Below are positions 37,549 through 45,946 of a DNA stretch of 64,000 nt, one piece after another (position 1 is the first letter of the stretch; each line of letters opens with the position of its first letter). The notes under the pieces were generated by a model. It saw only the letters and a program-made list of their open reading frames with translations, did no database searches and had not been told where the DNA came from. Both the position numbers and the translations under genes were made by a program. Origin of the DNA: Ciceribacter sp. T2.26MG-112.2 (GTDB lineage Bacteria; Pseudomonadota; Alphaproteobacteria; Rhizobiales; Rhizobiaceae); assembly GCF_900492205.1 (NCBI RefSeq), contig NZ_UEYQ01000003.1, forward strand, positions 310,001 through 374,000, given 5' to 3'.

Positions 37549-37670
37549 GGGGTCGGTCGGTTGGTACGCAAGTGATAAACGGTTCCTCGTGCCGTATTTG
37601 TGTACCGACCGACCCCCGTTCACGTAGCAAAGGCACCGCAGCCGTTTAGGCGCGGTGCCTTTTGCTTTTA
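37549..37670 (+). ncRNA. Structured RNA ending in an intrinsic terminator, family unknown
   Basis: GGGGTCGGTCGGT (37549-37561) pairs perfectly with ACCGACCGACCCC (37604-37616). The intervening 42 bases extend the stem through a 4-base bulge (ACGCAA with TTGTGT) and contain a second hairpin ACGG/CCGT. A plus-strand terminator follows at 37630. No open frame with a ribosome site explains this structure. The true 5' end is probably upstream and is not determined. It lacks the SRP, tmRNA and RNase P landmarks I know. It converges on rpmG. Confidence 0.55.
37630..37670 (+). terminator. Intrinsic terminator of the structured RNA
   Basis: AAGGCACCGC (37630-37639) pairs with GCGGTGCCTT (37652-37661), the inner GCC/GGC extends it, and TTTTGCTTTT follows. 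It cannot serve rpmG, which is on the other strand, so it marks the end of a plus-strand transcript. Confidence 0.85.
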
Positions 37671-37734
37671 TGGCGCTCTCCATCGAGCGGGGGCCGCGGG
37701 CAGACGAACAGTTGCGGCGATTACTCTACCATCC

Positions 37735-37771
37735 CAAAACGAAAAGGCGCGCTGCCCGGGGCAACGCGCCT
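37735..37771 (-). terminator. Intrinsic terminator of rpmG
   Basis: On the minus strand AGGCGCG (37771-37765) pairs with CGCGCCT (37751-37745), with a GC-rich internal stem, followed by TTTCGTTTT. It starts 24 bases after the rpmG stop and faces the plus-strand terminator at 37630-37670. Confidence 0.85.
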
Positions 37772-37795
37772 GAAACGCTGGAAAGCGATCAAGAA

Positions 37796-37963
37796 TTACT
37801 TGATCTTGGTTTCCTTGAATTCGACGTGCTTGCGCGCGATCGGGTCGTACTTCGTCTTCGTCATCTTGTCCGTCATCGTACGGCTGTTCTTGGTCGTGAC
37901 GTAGAAGAAACCCGTGTCGGCTGTCGACAGCAGCTTGATCTTGATTGTTGTAGCCTTGGCCAT
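37796..37963 (-). CDS. rpmG: 50S ribosomal protein L33
   Basis: A 55-residue ribosomal protein with the standard start [20 protein letters not shown] and ending in [11 protein letters not shown]. It lacks the zinc-binding CxxC pairs, so it is the Cys-free form. AGGA lies upstream of ATG 37963; longer in-frame starts run into the leader and were rejected. A terminator follows immediately. Confidence 0.97.
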   Translation of the reverse strand: MAKATTIKIKLLSTADTGFFYVTTKNSRTMTDKMTKTKYDPIARKHVEFKETKIK

Positions 37964-38053
37964 GGTCGTCCTGCCTTTAATAAACGAAGCCGTGGACGAC
38001 CGAACGAAGCCCACGGCAAATCTGGCGCGAAACTACAAATCGCGCCGGAAAAG

Positions 38054-39238
38054 TCAAGTCCGTTTACCTTTGAAAAACAGCCTGGCCACGGAAAGTACGA
38101 CGTAGAGGCCGAAAAAGCCGGCAATCGCCCAGGCAAAGCCGTGGTTCCCGGAGATGTCGATCGCCGCCCCGATCGCCTGCGGGCCGGCGACGGTGCCGAC
38201 TGCATAGCAGAAGACGAAGGCAGCATTGGCGGCCGCAAGGTCGGAACCGGTCAGGCGCGAGCCGAGATGGCTGAGGCCGACCGTATAGAGGCCGGAGACG
38301 CTGCCGCCCCAGAAAAGCAGTACGACGGCCATCAGCAGCCAGCTTTCCGACAATAGGGGAAGGGCAAGGGACCCGCCGAGTCCGATCACGGCCATGGCCG
38401 ACAGCAGAAGCCTGCGGTCCTTGAGATGATCCGACAGCAATCCGAGCGGGATCTGGAAGATCATATTGCCGATTCCCATCACGGTCAGCAGCAAGGCGGC
38501 CTGCGATTCGCCGAATCCTATCCGCGTCGCGTAGATCGGGAACAGCGAAAGCCCGCCGGCCTCCACGGCGCCGAAGACGAAGACGGCGGCGGTCGCGGTC
38601 GGAACCAGGAAGATGTAGCGCAGGAAATGGCTGCTCGGTTTTTCGTCCAGTTGCGGGCTCTCGCCGCGGGCGATGTAGATCGGCACCGCCGCAAGCAGAA
38701 TGGCGATGCCACCGACGGCAAACGGCAGGATGCCCTCGCTGCCGATCAGCGAGAAGATCAGCGGGCCGCTGGCGAAGCCGAGCGACAGCACCGTTGCATA
38801 GATCCCGAGCACGAGGCCCCGGCGGGAGGGTGGTGCTGCGGCATTGATCCAGAACTCGGACAGGATGAAAAGCGTCGTCGTCGCCCCATGGAAGACCAGC
38901 CGCAGCGGAAACCACATCCAGAACTGGTCGGCATAGTAGAAGCCCAGCCCGCTGATGGCCGACAGGGCGACCGCCCAAAGCATGGTACGGGCAACACCGA
39001 CGCTGTGCGCCAGTTTTGTCGTGATGGGGGCGGCGACCATGGCCGCGATCCCCGCCATGGCGGAGTTCAGTCCGATCAGCGTGGACGATATGCCGCGCTT
39101 CTCCAGGATGATGCTGAGCAGTGGCAGGCCGAGCCCGATTGCGATGCCGACCGCGGAGATCGCCGAGATGGCCGCAACCAGCGAAGGCCAGTGAATATCC
39201 TCGCGGTGACCGTTCGCGCCGTTTCCCGAATTCGTCAT
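38054..39238 (-). CDS. MFS transporter (YcaD/DHA-like)
   Basis: A 394-residue membrane protein with about twelve helices. Features include the SEFWINAAAPPSRRGLVLGIYATVLSLGFASGPLI segment between helices 4 and 5 and a repeat of similar topology in the second half, fitting sugar- or drug-type MFS exporters such as the YcaD group. Substrate unknown. ATG 39238 has GAGGAT eight bases upstream and begins MTNSGNG; a longer frame to 39310 has no signal. It follows the NUDIX gene closely and may share its transcript. Confidence 0.85.
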   Translation of the reverse strand: MTNSGNGANGHREDIHWPSLVAAISAISAVGIAIGLGLPLLSIILEKRGISSTLIGLNSAMAGIAAMVAAPITTKLAHSVGVARTMLWAVALSAISGLGFYYADQFWMWFPLRLVFHGATTTLFILSEFWINAAAPPSRRGLVLGIYATVLSLGFASGPLIFSLIGSEGILPFAVGGIAILLAAVPIYIARGESPQLDEKPSSHFLRYIFLVPTATAAVFVFGAVEAGGLSLFPIYATRIGFGESQAALLLTVMGIGNMIFQIPLGLLSDHLKDRRLLLSAMAVIGLGGSLALPLLSESWLLMAVVLLFWGGSVSGLYTVGLSHLGSRLTGSDLAAANAAFVFCYAVGTVAGPQAIGAAIDISGNHGFAWAIAGFFGLYVVLSVARLFFKGKRT

Positions 39239-39248
39239 CGGATAATCC

Positions 39249-39953
39249 TCAGATAACTTCGCGGAAGAACTGGCCGCGGCGGGAAAAATAGAAGGGCAGG
39301 CTGCCTCCAAAGGGCAGGGAGGGGTCCACGGTCATCTGCGCCTTCACGTCCTGGAGAATGGTCTTCGTGATGTCCGGCATGTTCAGACCGGAAAGGTCGT
39401 GCATGTCAAGCCATCGAAGGTCGTGCAGCTCGGACGAATCGGAGATAGCCCCCGGATCGACGTCGGCCTCGTCGGTGAAGGTGAGAAAGAAACGGGTATC
39501 GAAACGCCGGACATTTCCGGGTGGCGTGATGGCGCGCGCCACATAGCGCAGGCTGCCGAGATCGGCGCACAGGCGGGGAGTGCGATTGCGGCCGATCTCG
39601 CGGCGACCGATGACCAGTCCGGTCTCCTCTTCAAGCTCGCGCACGGCGGCGAATGCCAGGCCCCGGCCGCGGCTTAGCGCGGTCCCGCTCTCCAGGTCAC
39701 CGCTGAGCTTTGCCAGCACGTGGGGGTGCAGATCGCGCAGGATGGCCTGCCGGCTGTCGCTGCGATCACGCCGTCCGCCGGGGAAGACATAAAGGTTCGG
39801 CATGAAGGCGTGGCCGCTGCCGCGCTTGCCGACCAGCACGCGCGGGCTGGAGCCCGAGCGATCGATGAGGAGAAGTGATGCCGCGTCGCGCGGCCGCAGT
39901 CTCACGGCAGCCTGGGATGCCTTGTCCTGCACCTCGAAGGGATGCGGTGTCAT
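39249..39953 (-). CDS. NUDIX hydrolase, NUDT19-like arrangement
   Basis: A 234-residue hydrolase of nucleoside-diphosphate-linked substrates. The Nudix box is split: YVFPGGRRDRSDSR is separated by about 45 residues from AFAAVRELEEETGLVIG, which carries the REXXEEXG metal-binding core. This inserted layout resembles CoA-pyrophosphatase-like NUDT7/8/19 proteins, so a CoA derivative is a possible substrate (inference). The ATG overlaps the DUF983 stop by four bases, which suggests coupling. Confidence 0.88.
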   Translation of the reverse strand: MTPHPFEVQDKASQAAVRLRPRDAASLLLIDRSGSSPRVLVGKRGSGHAFMPNLYVFPGGRRDRSDSRQAILRDLHPHVLAKLSGDLESGTALSRGRGLAFAAVRELEEETGLVIGRREIGRNRTPRLCADLGSLRYVARAITPPGNVRRFDTRFFLTFTDEADVDPGAISDSSELHDLRWLDMHDLSGLNMPDITKTILQDVKAQMTVDPSLPFGGSLPFYFSRRGQFFREVI

Positions 39954-40417
39954 GGGTTGGTCTTCGGGCCGAAGCTCTCGGGCTCGTCGGTCTCGCCGCC
40001 GAAGCCGTGCATGCGCAGCGCCCATTGCAGGCCGATCACGCCGCCTTTGATCGGCTGGATCGTGACAAGCGCGGTGACGATGCCGAGCGGTGCCCAGATG
40101 GCGAGATGGATCCAGTCCGACGCCGGAAAGATCAGATCGGTCATCATGAAGCCACCGAGCAGAACGTGACCGAGGACCATGATGACCAGGTAGGGCGGCA
40201 GGTCGTCGGAGCGGTGATGGAAGATCTCCTCGCCGCAGGCCGCGCAGGTATCGACCGGCTTCAGATAGGCCCGGAAAAGCTTGCCGCTGCCGCAGGCCGG
40301 ACACTGGTTGAGGAGACCGCGCATGATCGAGCGCCCGAGCGGGCGTTCCTCTGGGGCTGCGCCGCCGAAGCGTATCGCTTCCTGTTGCTGGCTGGCTGGC
40401 ATGTCTTTTCCTTCCAT
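39950..40417 (-). CDS. DUF983 family zinc-ribbon membrane protein
   Basis: A 155-residue protein with two CxxC pairs, NQCPACGSG and DTCAACGEE, forming a probable zinc ribbon, then two hydrophobic helices (LVIMVLGHVLLGGFMM and IWAPLGIVTALVTI). This is the DUF983 layout. Alternative starts: GTG 40429 overlapping the rnr stop, ATG 40417 (GAGGA upstream, chosen) and ATG 40402 (AAGGA upstream). It lies between rnr and the NUDIX gene in a tight minus-strand operon. Confidence 0.87.
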   Translation of the reverse strand: MEGKDMPASQQQEAIRFGGAAPEERPLGRSIMRGLLNQCPACGSGKLFRAYLKPVDTCAACGEEIFHHRSDDLPPYLVIMVLGHVLLGGFMMTDLIFPASDWIHLAIWAPLGIVTALVTIQPIKGGVIGLQWALRMHGFGGETDEPESFGPKTNP

Positions 40418-40425
40418 GATCTTCC

Positions 40426-42783
40426 TCACCGTCTCGGCCGGTTGGGCCGGGTACCCGGCTTCTTGGACGCACCGCGCCGGCCGGCCTTGTGGAACGAGCG
40501 CGTGGCGACCGGCATGGCGCGCCCCTCGCTCAGCATCTCGAATCGGAGCGCACCGGCGAGCGGCACGGCTTCCACCAGTCTGACCTGGATGGAATCACCG
40601 AGGCGATAGCCCAGGCCGGTCTTCTCTCCGGACAGCGCCTGATGCGCCTCGTCATAGATATAGTAGTCGCGCCCGAGCGTGGAGACCGGGATGAAGCCGT
40701 CGGCGCCGAACTGCGGCAGGGTGACGAACAGCCCGGACTTGGTGACGCCCGAGATCTGCCCGTCGAACTCGTCACCGATCCGGCCCGCCAGATGATGGGC
40801 GATCAGCCGGTTGATGGTGTCGCGTTCGGCGGCCATGGCGCGCCGCTCGAAGGTCGAGATCTCGGCCGCGATATCGTCGAGCGCAGCCTCTTCCTCCGGC
40901 GTGATGCCGCCCTCGCCGAGCCCGAGCGAGCCGACCAGCGCCCGGTGGACGATCAGGTCGGCATAGCGCCGGATCGGCGAGGTGAAATGGGCGTATTTCA
41001 AGAGGTTCAGGCCGAAATGGCCGATGTTCTCCGGGCTGTAGATCGCCTGGCTCTGGCTGCGCAGCACCATCTCGTTGACCATGGTCTGGTGCGGCGTGTC
41101 GAGGGCCTTGGCGAGAATGCCGTTGAACGAGTTGGACCGCAGTCCGGCGCCCTTGGCGAGCGTCAGCCCGATCGTCGCCAGGAACTCGCGCAGCGCCTCC
41201 TGCTTCGACAGTTTTGGGGCGTCGTGCACGCGGTAGACCAGCGGCTGGCGCTTCTTCTCCAGCGTCTCGGCGGCGGCGACGTTCGCCTGGATCATCATTT
41301 CCTCGATCAGCTTGTGCGCATCGAGCCGTTCCGGCACGTGCACCCGGTCGACCGTGCCGTCGGGCTTGAGGATGATCTTGCGCTCGGGCATGTCGAGTTC
41401 GAGGGGCTGGCGCCGGTCGCGGCCGCGCTTCAACACCTCGTAGGCGTGCCACAGCGGCTTGAGGATCGGCTCCAGCAGCGGACCGGCCTTGTCGTCGGGC
41501 TTGCCGTCGATTGCCGCTTGCGCCTGCTGGTAGGAGAGCTTGGCCGCGCTCTTCATCATCACGCGATGGAAGGTATGGCCCGCCTTGCGGCCTTCCTTCG
41601 AGAACGTCATGCGCACGGCGAGTGCCGGACGGTCGACGCCCTCGCGCAACGAGCAGAGGTCGTTGGAGATACGCTCGGGCAGCATCGGCACGACCCGGTC
41701 GGGAAAATAGACCGAATTGCCGCGCTTCAGCGCCTCGCGGTCGAGCGCCGATTTCGGCCGCACATACCAGGAGACGTCGGCGATCGCCACCGTGACGATC
41801 ACGCCGTCGGGATTGTCGGGCGAGGGGTCGCGCTCGGCATAGACGGCGTCGTCATGGTCCTTGGCGTCGTGCGGGTCGATGGTGACGAGCGGCACATGGC
41901 GCCAGTCCTCGCGGTGGGACATCGTCGCGTGTTTCGCTTCGTCCGCCTCAGCGATCACCGATTGCGGGAATATGTGCGGAATGCCATGGGCATGGATGGC
42001 GATCATCGAGATCGCCTTTTCCGAGGCGACCGAACCGATGACGTTCAGCACGCGTGCCTGGGTCAGTCCGAGGCGGCCGGTGCGGGCGATCTCGACTTCG
42101 ACCAGGTCGCCATCCTTGGCCTCTCCAAGGTCGTTCGACGCAATCTGCATCTCCTCGCCGCGCCGCTCGATCGGCATCAGCCGGGCGGCCCCGCCGGGCA
42201 TTTCGCGCACGACGCCCAGCAGCGCGTCGCGGTGGCGGTCGATGATCTTGATGATACGGGCGGTGTAGGCCGGGCCGGCCCTGTCCTTGGAGGCGAAGAT
42301 CTTGGCCAGCACCCGGTCACCCAGTCCACCGACAGGCGCCTTGCCCTTGGCGCGGTCGGCGCTCGACTGGCGGATGGCGACGGCGGGCGCGACGCCCAGT
42401 TCCTCGTTCCATTCCGCCGGGCGGCCGATCAGTTCGCCGTCCTTGTCGCGGGTGGTGATGTCGAGCACGGTGACCGGGGGAAGGGCGCCGGGCCGCTTCA
42501 GCGACTTGCGGTCCTTCTGCACCAGGCCGTCGCTCTCCAGCGCGCGCAGCACTTCCTTGAGCTCGACCCGTGCATCGCCCTTCAGGCCGAACGCCTTGGC
42601 GATCTCCCGCTTGGAGGCGCGGTCCGGATTGTCGGCGATGAACTCCAGCAACACCTCGCGTGACGGAATTTCGCCATGGATGATCACCGGCTTGTCGCTT
42701 TTCGCGCCCGCGGCCTCCGCGCGCCGGCTCCTGCGGTTGCCGGAGGCGGGAGTGGGAGAACGGTCGCGCGGGGTCTTGCTCAA
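40426..42783 (-). CDS. rnr: Ribonuclease R
   Basis: A 785-residue 3'-5' exoribonuclease that degrades structured RNA. After an N-terminal winged-helix/cold-shock region comes the RNB catalytic domain with DPHDAKDHDDAVYAE (catalytic aspartates) and an S1 domain near the C-terminus (GQISGVTKSGLFVTLPQFGADGF), then a basic Arg/Lys-rich tail. The start codon appears to be TTG 42783, two bases after the topA stop; there is no nearby ATG. Translation is probably coupled to topA. Confidence 0.94.
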   Translation of the reverse strand: MSKTPRDRSPTPASGNRRSRRAEAAGAKSDKPVIIHGEIPSREVLLEFIADNPDRASKREIAKAFGLKGDARVELKEVLRALESDGLVQKDRKSLKRPGALPPVTVLDITTRDKDGELIGRPAEWNEELGVAPAVAIRQSSADRAKGKAPVGGLGDRVLAKIFASKDRAGPAYTARIIKIIDRHRDALLGVVREMPGGAARLMPIERRGEEMQIASNDLGEAKDGDLVEVEIARTGRLGLTQARVLNVIGSVASEKAISMIAIHAHGIPHIFPQSVIAEADEAKHATMSHREDWRHVPLVTIDPHDAKDHDDAVYAERDPSPDNPDGVIVTVAIADVSWYVRPKSALDREALKRGNSVYFPDRVVPMLPERISNDLCSLREGVDRPALAVRMTFSKEGRKAGHTFHRVMMKSAAKLSYQQAQAAIDGKPDDKAGPLLEPILKPLWHAYEVLKRGRDRRQPLELDMPERKIILKPDGTVDRVHVPERLDAHKLIEEMMIQANVAAAETLEKKRQPLVYRVHDAPKLSKQEALREFLATIGLTLAKGAGLRSNSFNGILAKALDTPHQTMVNEMVLRSQSQAIYSPENIGHFGLNLLKYAHFTSPIRRYADLIVHRALVGSLGLGEGGITPEEEAALDDIAAEISTFERRAMAAERDTINRLIAHHLAGRIGDEFDGQISGVTKSGLFVTLPQFGADGFIPVSTLGRDYYIYDEAHQALSGEKTGLGYRLGDSIQVRLVEAVPLAGALRFEMLSEGRAMPVATRSFHKAGRRGASKKPGTRPNRPRR

Positions 42784-42785
42784 AT

Positions 42786-45476
42786 CTAGCTCTTCTTCGT
42801 CTTTGGTGCCGCCTTGGCCTTCGGCTTGGCGGCGGTTGTCTTCTTTGCCTTGGCGACAGTGGCATCCGCGTCCGAAGCCTTGGCCTTCGCGGCCTTCGGT
42901 TTCGCTGCGGCCTTGGCCGGGGCCTTCTTCGCCGGAGCCTTCTTGGTGCCGCTCTTGCCCGCCTTCTCGGCGATCAGGAGCAAGGCTTCCTCCATCGTCA
43001 CCGACTGCGGGTCCTTGCCCTTGGGGAGCGTCGCGTTGATCTTGGCCCAGTTAATATAGGGACCGTATTTGCCATCGCGAACAGTAATCGCGCCGCCGTC
43101 CGGATGTTCCCCGATTTCCTTGAGCGCGGCAGCAGCGGTGCGCCCTCGTCCGCCGGGACCCTTGCTCTGCTTTTCCGCCAGAACTGTGACGGCGCGGTTG
43201 AGACCGACCGACAGAACGTCCTCGATGCTGTCGAGGTTGGCATAGGTGCCGTCATGCAGGATGAACGGCCCGTAGCGGCCAAGGCCGGCGCTGATCATCT
43301 TGCCGGTTTCCGGATGCGATCCGACCTCGCGCGGTAGCGACAGCAGCGAGAGCGCCTTCTCGAAATCCACGGTGTCCGGGGTCCAGCCCTTGGGCAGCGA
43401 GGAGCGCTTGGCCTCCTTGCCGTCGCCGCGCTGCACGTAAGGTCCGAAACGGCCGCTGCGCAGGGTGATCTCCTCGTCCGTCACCGGGTCCTTGCCGAGG
43501 GCCTTCGGTTCGTTGTTGCCGGAGGCTTCGGCGTCCGCGCCACCGTCCGAGGAGAGCTGGCGGGTGAAGCTGCATTCCGGATAGTTGGAGCAGCCGACAA
43601 AGGCGCCGTATTTGCCGAGCTTCAGCGACAGGTTGCCCGTTCCGCAGACCTGACAGATGCGCGGGTCCGAGCCGTCTTCGCGCTTGGGGAAGACCAGCGG
43701 TGCCAATGCCTCGTTCAGGGCGTCGAGCACGTTGGTGACGCGCAGTTCCTTGGTATCCTCGATCTGGGCGAAGAAGTTCGTCCAGAATTCCCGCAGAACG
43801 TCCTTCCAGTTCAGTTCGCCGGCGGAGATCTTGTCGAGCTTCTCCTCGAGATCCGCGGTGAAGTCGTATTCGACATAACGGGTGAAGAAATTCTCGAGAA
43901 AGGCGGTGACCAGCCGTCCCTTGGAATGCGGGATCAGCTTGCGCTTGTCGATCGTCACATATTCGCGGTCGCTGAGCGTCTTCAGGGTGGCGGCATAGGT
44001 GGAAGGACGGCCGATGCCGAGTTCTTCCATCTTCTTGATCAGCGTCGCTTCCGAATAGCGCGGCGGCGGCTCGGTGAAGTGCTGGGTTGCGTTGATCTGT
44101 TTCTTGGCGAGCGCCTCGCGGGCATTGATCTCCGGCAGGCGGCCTTCGTCGTCGCCGTCCTCGCTCGGTTCGCCCTCTTCCTTCTGGTCGGTATAGGCGG
44201 CGATGAAGCCATCGAAGCGGATGACCGAACCGACGGCGCGCAGGCCTGCCTTTTCGCCATTGTTGTCGGCAAGGATCTCGACCGTGGTCCGCTCGATCTC
44301 GGCCGACGCCATCTGGCTGGCGATGCCGCGCTTCCAGATCAGGTCGTAGAGACGCATCTGGTCGGCGTCGAGGAAGCGGCGCACCTTGTCGGGCGAGCGG
44401 TTGAAATCGGTCGGGCGGATCGCTTCGTGGGCTTCCTGGGCGTTTTTCGCCTTGGTCGAATAGAAACGCGGCTTCTCCGGCACGTAGCGCGGACCGAACT
44501 GGTCGGCAACGGCGCCGCGCGCCGCGTCGATCGCTTCCGGCGCCATCTGCACGCCGTCGGTACGCATATAGGTGATGAGACCGACCGTCTCGCCGCCGAT
44601 GTCGATGCCTTCATAGAGCTTCTGCGCGACCTGCATGGTGCGCGAAGCCGAGAAACCGAGCTTGGAGGAGGCGGCCTGCTGCAGGGTCGACGTGGTGAAA
44701 GGCGGGCCGGGATTGCGCTTGACGGGCTTGGCCTCGACGCTGTCGACGACGTATTGCGCGCCTTCGAGCAAGGTCTTGATTCCGCCTGCCTGCTCGCCGT
44801 TCGTCACCGAATTGCGCTGGATGCGCTTGCCGAGATGCGAGACCAGCCTTGCCTCGAATTCGTCGCCGCGCGGTGTCTTCAAGAGCGCGGAAATGTTCCA
44901 GTATTCCTCCGCGACGAAGCGATCGATTTCGTCCTCGCGGTCGCAGACGAGGCGCAAGGCCACCGACTGGACGCGGCCGGCCGAACGGGCGCCGGGCAGC
45001 TTGCGCCACAGCACCGGCGATAGGTTGAAGCCGACGAGATAGTCGAGCGCGCGGCGCGCCAGATAGGCGTCGACCAGCGGCGTGTCGATGTCGCGCGGAT
45101 GGGCCATGGCGTCGAGCACGGCCTTCTTGGTGATGGCATTGAAGACGACGCGCTTGACCGGCTTGTCGCCGATCACCTTCTTCTTCTTCAGGAGGTCCAG
45201 CACGTGCCAGGAAATCGCTTCCCCCTCGCGGTCCGGGTCGGTTGCGAGAATGAGGCCGTCGGCGCCCTTCATGGCGTCGGAAATGTCTTTCATCCGCTTG
45301 GCCGAGGCTGCGTCCACCTCCCAGTCCATGGCAAAGTCGTCATCGGGGCGCACCGAGCCGTCCTTGGCCGGCAGATCGCGCACGTGGCCAAAGGATGCCA
45401 ACACCTTATAGCCGGGACCCAGATACTTGTTGATCGTCTTGGCCTTGGCCGGAGATTCTACGACTACGACATCCAT
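42786..45476 (-). CDS. topA: DNA topoisomerase I
   Basis: An 896-residue type IA topoisomerase that relaxes negative supercoils. N-terminal Toprim domain (MDVVVVESPAKAKTINKYLG; DPDREGE), catalytic tyrosine in GLITYMRTDG (about residue 302), a C-terminal zinc-finger-like segment CQVCGTGNLSLKLGKYG with CSNYPEC, two further topoisomerase C-terminal repeats, and a long Lys/Ala-rich tail that probably helps DNA binding. Length is typical of alphaproteobacteria. Confidence 0.97.
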   Translation of the reverse strand: MDVVVVESPAKAKTINKYLGPGYKVLASFGHVRDLPAKDGSVRPDDDFAMDWEVDAASAKRMKDISDAMKGADGLILATDPDREGEAISWHVLDLLKKKKVIGDKPVKRVVFNAITKKAVLDAMAHPRDIDTPLVDAYLARRALDYLVGFNLSPVLWRKLPGARSAGRVQSVALRLVCDREDEIDRFVAEEYWNISALLKTPRGDEFEARLVSHLGKRIQRNSVTNGEQAGGIKTLLEGAQYVVDSVEAKPVKRNPGPPFTTSTLQQAASSKLGFSASRTMQVAQKLYEGIDIGGETVGLITYMRTDGVQMAPEAIDAARGAVADQFGPRYVPEKPRFYSTKAKNAQEAHEAIRPTDFNRSPDKVRRFLDADQMRLYDLIWKRGIASQMASAEIERTTVEILADNNGEKAGLRAVGSVIRFDGFIAAYTDQKEEGEPSEDGDDEGRLPEINAREALAKKQINATQHFTEPPPRYSEATLIKKMEELGIGRPSTYAATLKTLSDREYVTIDKRKLIPHSKGRLVTAFLENFFTRYVEYDFTADLEEKLDKISAGELNWKDVLREFWTNFFAQIEDTKELRVTNVLDALNEALAPLVFPKREDGSDPRICQVCGTGNLSLKLGKYGAFVGCSNYPECSFTRQLSSDGGADAEASGNNEPKALGKDPVTDEEITLRSGRFGPYVQRGDGKEAKRSSLPKGWTPDTVDFEKALSLLSLPREVGSHPETGKMISAGLGRYGPFILHDGTYANLDSIEDVLSVGLNRAVTVLAEKQSKGPGGRGRTAAAALKEIGEHPDGGAITVRDGKYGPYINWAKINATLPKGKDPQSVTMEEALLLIAEKAGKSGTKKAPAKKAPAKAAAKPKAAKAKASDADATVAKAKKTTAAKPKAKAAPKTKKS

Positions 45477-45628
45477 TGCGTTTCTCTGTACTGCGGAAAA
45501 GGCTTGCCTCCGGGGCGAAAGGGCCTGGTCCCGATAACCGGTTTCCCGACATGGAGGGGGATTCGGCTGCGGTCAAGAGGGCAGTTGGTTTTTCTCCTGC
45601 CTGCAACGCGATGCAACCTTGTGTAGAT

Positions 45629-45657
45629 TTGTCTCAGATTGCAATTTCCGATAAATG
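45629..45657 (+). promoter_or_regulatory. Candidate promoter for the small gene at 45704
   Basis: TTGTCT (45629-45634), 17 bases, TAAATG (45652-45657). The predicted start near 45664 would leave a leader of about 40 nt. It supports the reality of the small plus-strand gene in this otherwise minus-strand block. Confidence 0.4.
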
Positions 45658-45703
45658 GAACTATCGTTTTTCACCACAGGGGTTCGGTCGCTCCAGGCGG
45701 CAA

Positions 45704-45946
45704 ATGTGGATGGGAAGCATGGTCTCGAAAGCGATGAACGGCGGCGAGTCACGCGCGGCGGAAAACATTGCCTATGTCCGGCAGATGCTCGGCGAGTTGC
45801 GCATGGTTGCGGAAAACGAGGGAGCGGAAATGCTCTGCTACCTGATCGAAATGGCCTATGTCGAGGCGGGCGACCTGCAGATGGGCCGCCGCGCCCTGTC
45901 AATCCATCATCGCAATGGAAACAAGCCCACCCGGATGCCGGTGTAA
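45704..45946 (+). CDS. Small conserved-looking protein antisense to the dprA 3' end
   Basis: An 80-residue, mostly helical protein with two acidic/hydrophobic helices (ENIAYVRQMLGELRMVAENEG and MLCYLIEMAYVEAGDLQ). I do not recognise a named family. Possible starts are ATG 45704, 45710 and 45719; AGGCGG lies a few bases before the first. Codon use from 45719 onward fits the surrounding genes, while the earlier frame does not. The last 48 bases overlap the 3' end of dprA on the other strand. Confidence 0.6.
   Translation: MWMGSMVSKAMNGGESRAAENIAYVRQMLGELRMVAENEGAEMLCYLIEMAYVEAGDLQMGRRALSIHHRNGNKPTRMPV

Noticed and set aside
36927..37670. 6S, tmRNA, SRP or RNase P RNA
   Set aside because: The sequence lacks the SRP GGAAG/GCAGCC core, the tmRNA tRNA-like ends and the RNase P conserved blocks; 6S could not be supported from fold or context.
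37655..38356. 233-codon plus-strand frame over the rpmG terminator, rpmG and the MFS 3' end
   Set aside because: It would begin inside the structured-RNA terminator and run antisense through rpmG; composition is that of a shadow.
40489..42663. 724-codon plus-strand frame opposite rnr
   Set aside because: Antisense shadow of a certain RNase R gene; no signal sequence, domain or ribosome site.
45500..45560. Possible second RIME-like copy (GGGCCTGGTCCC...CCGGTTTCCC) upstream of topA
   Set aside because: Only the inner CCGGTTTCCC part resembles the element at 53841; the terminal repeats are missing.
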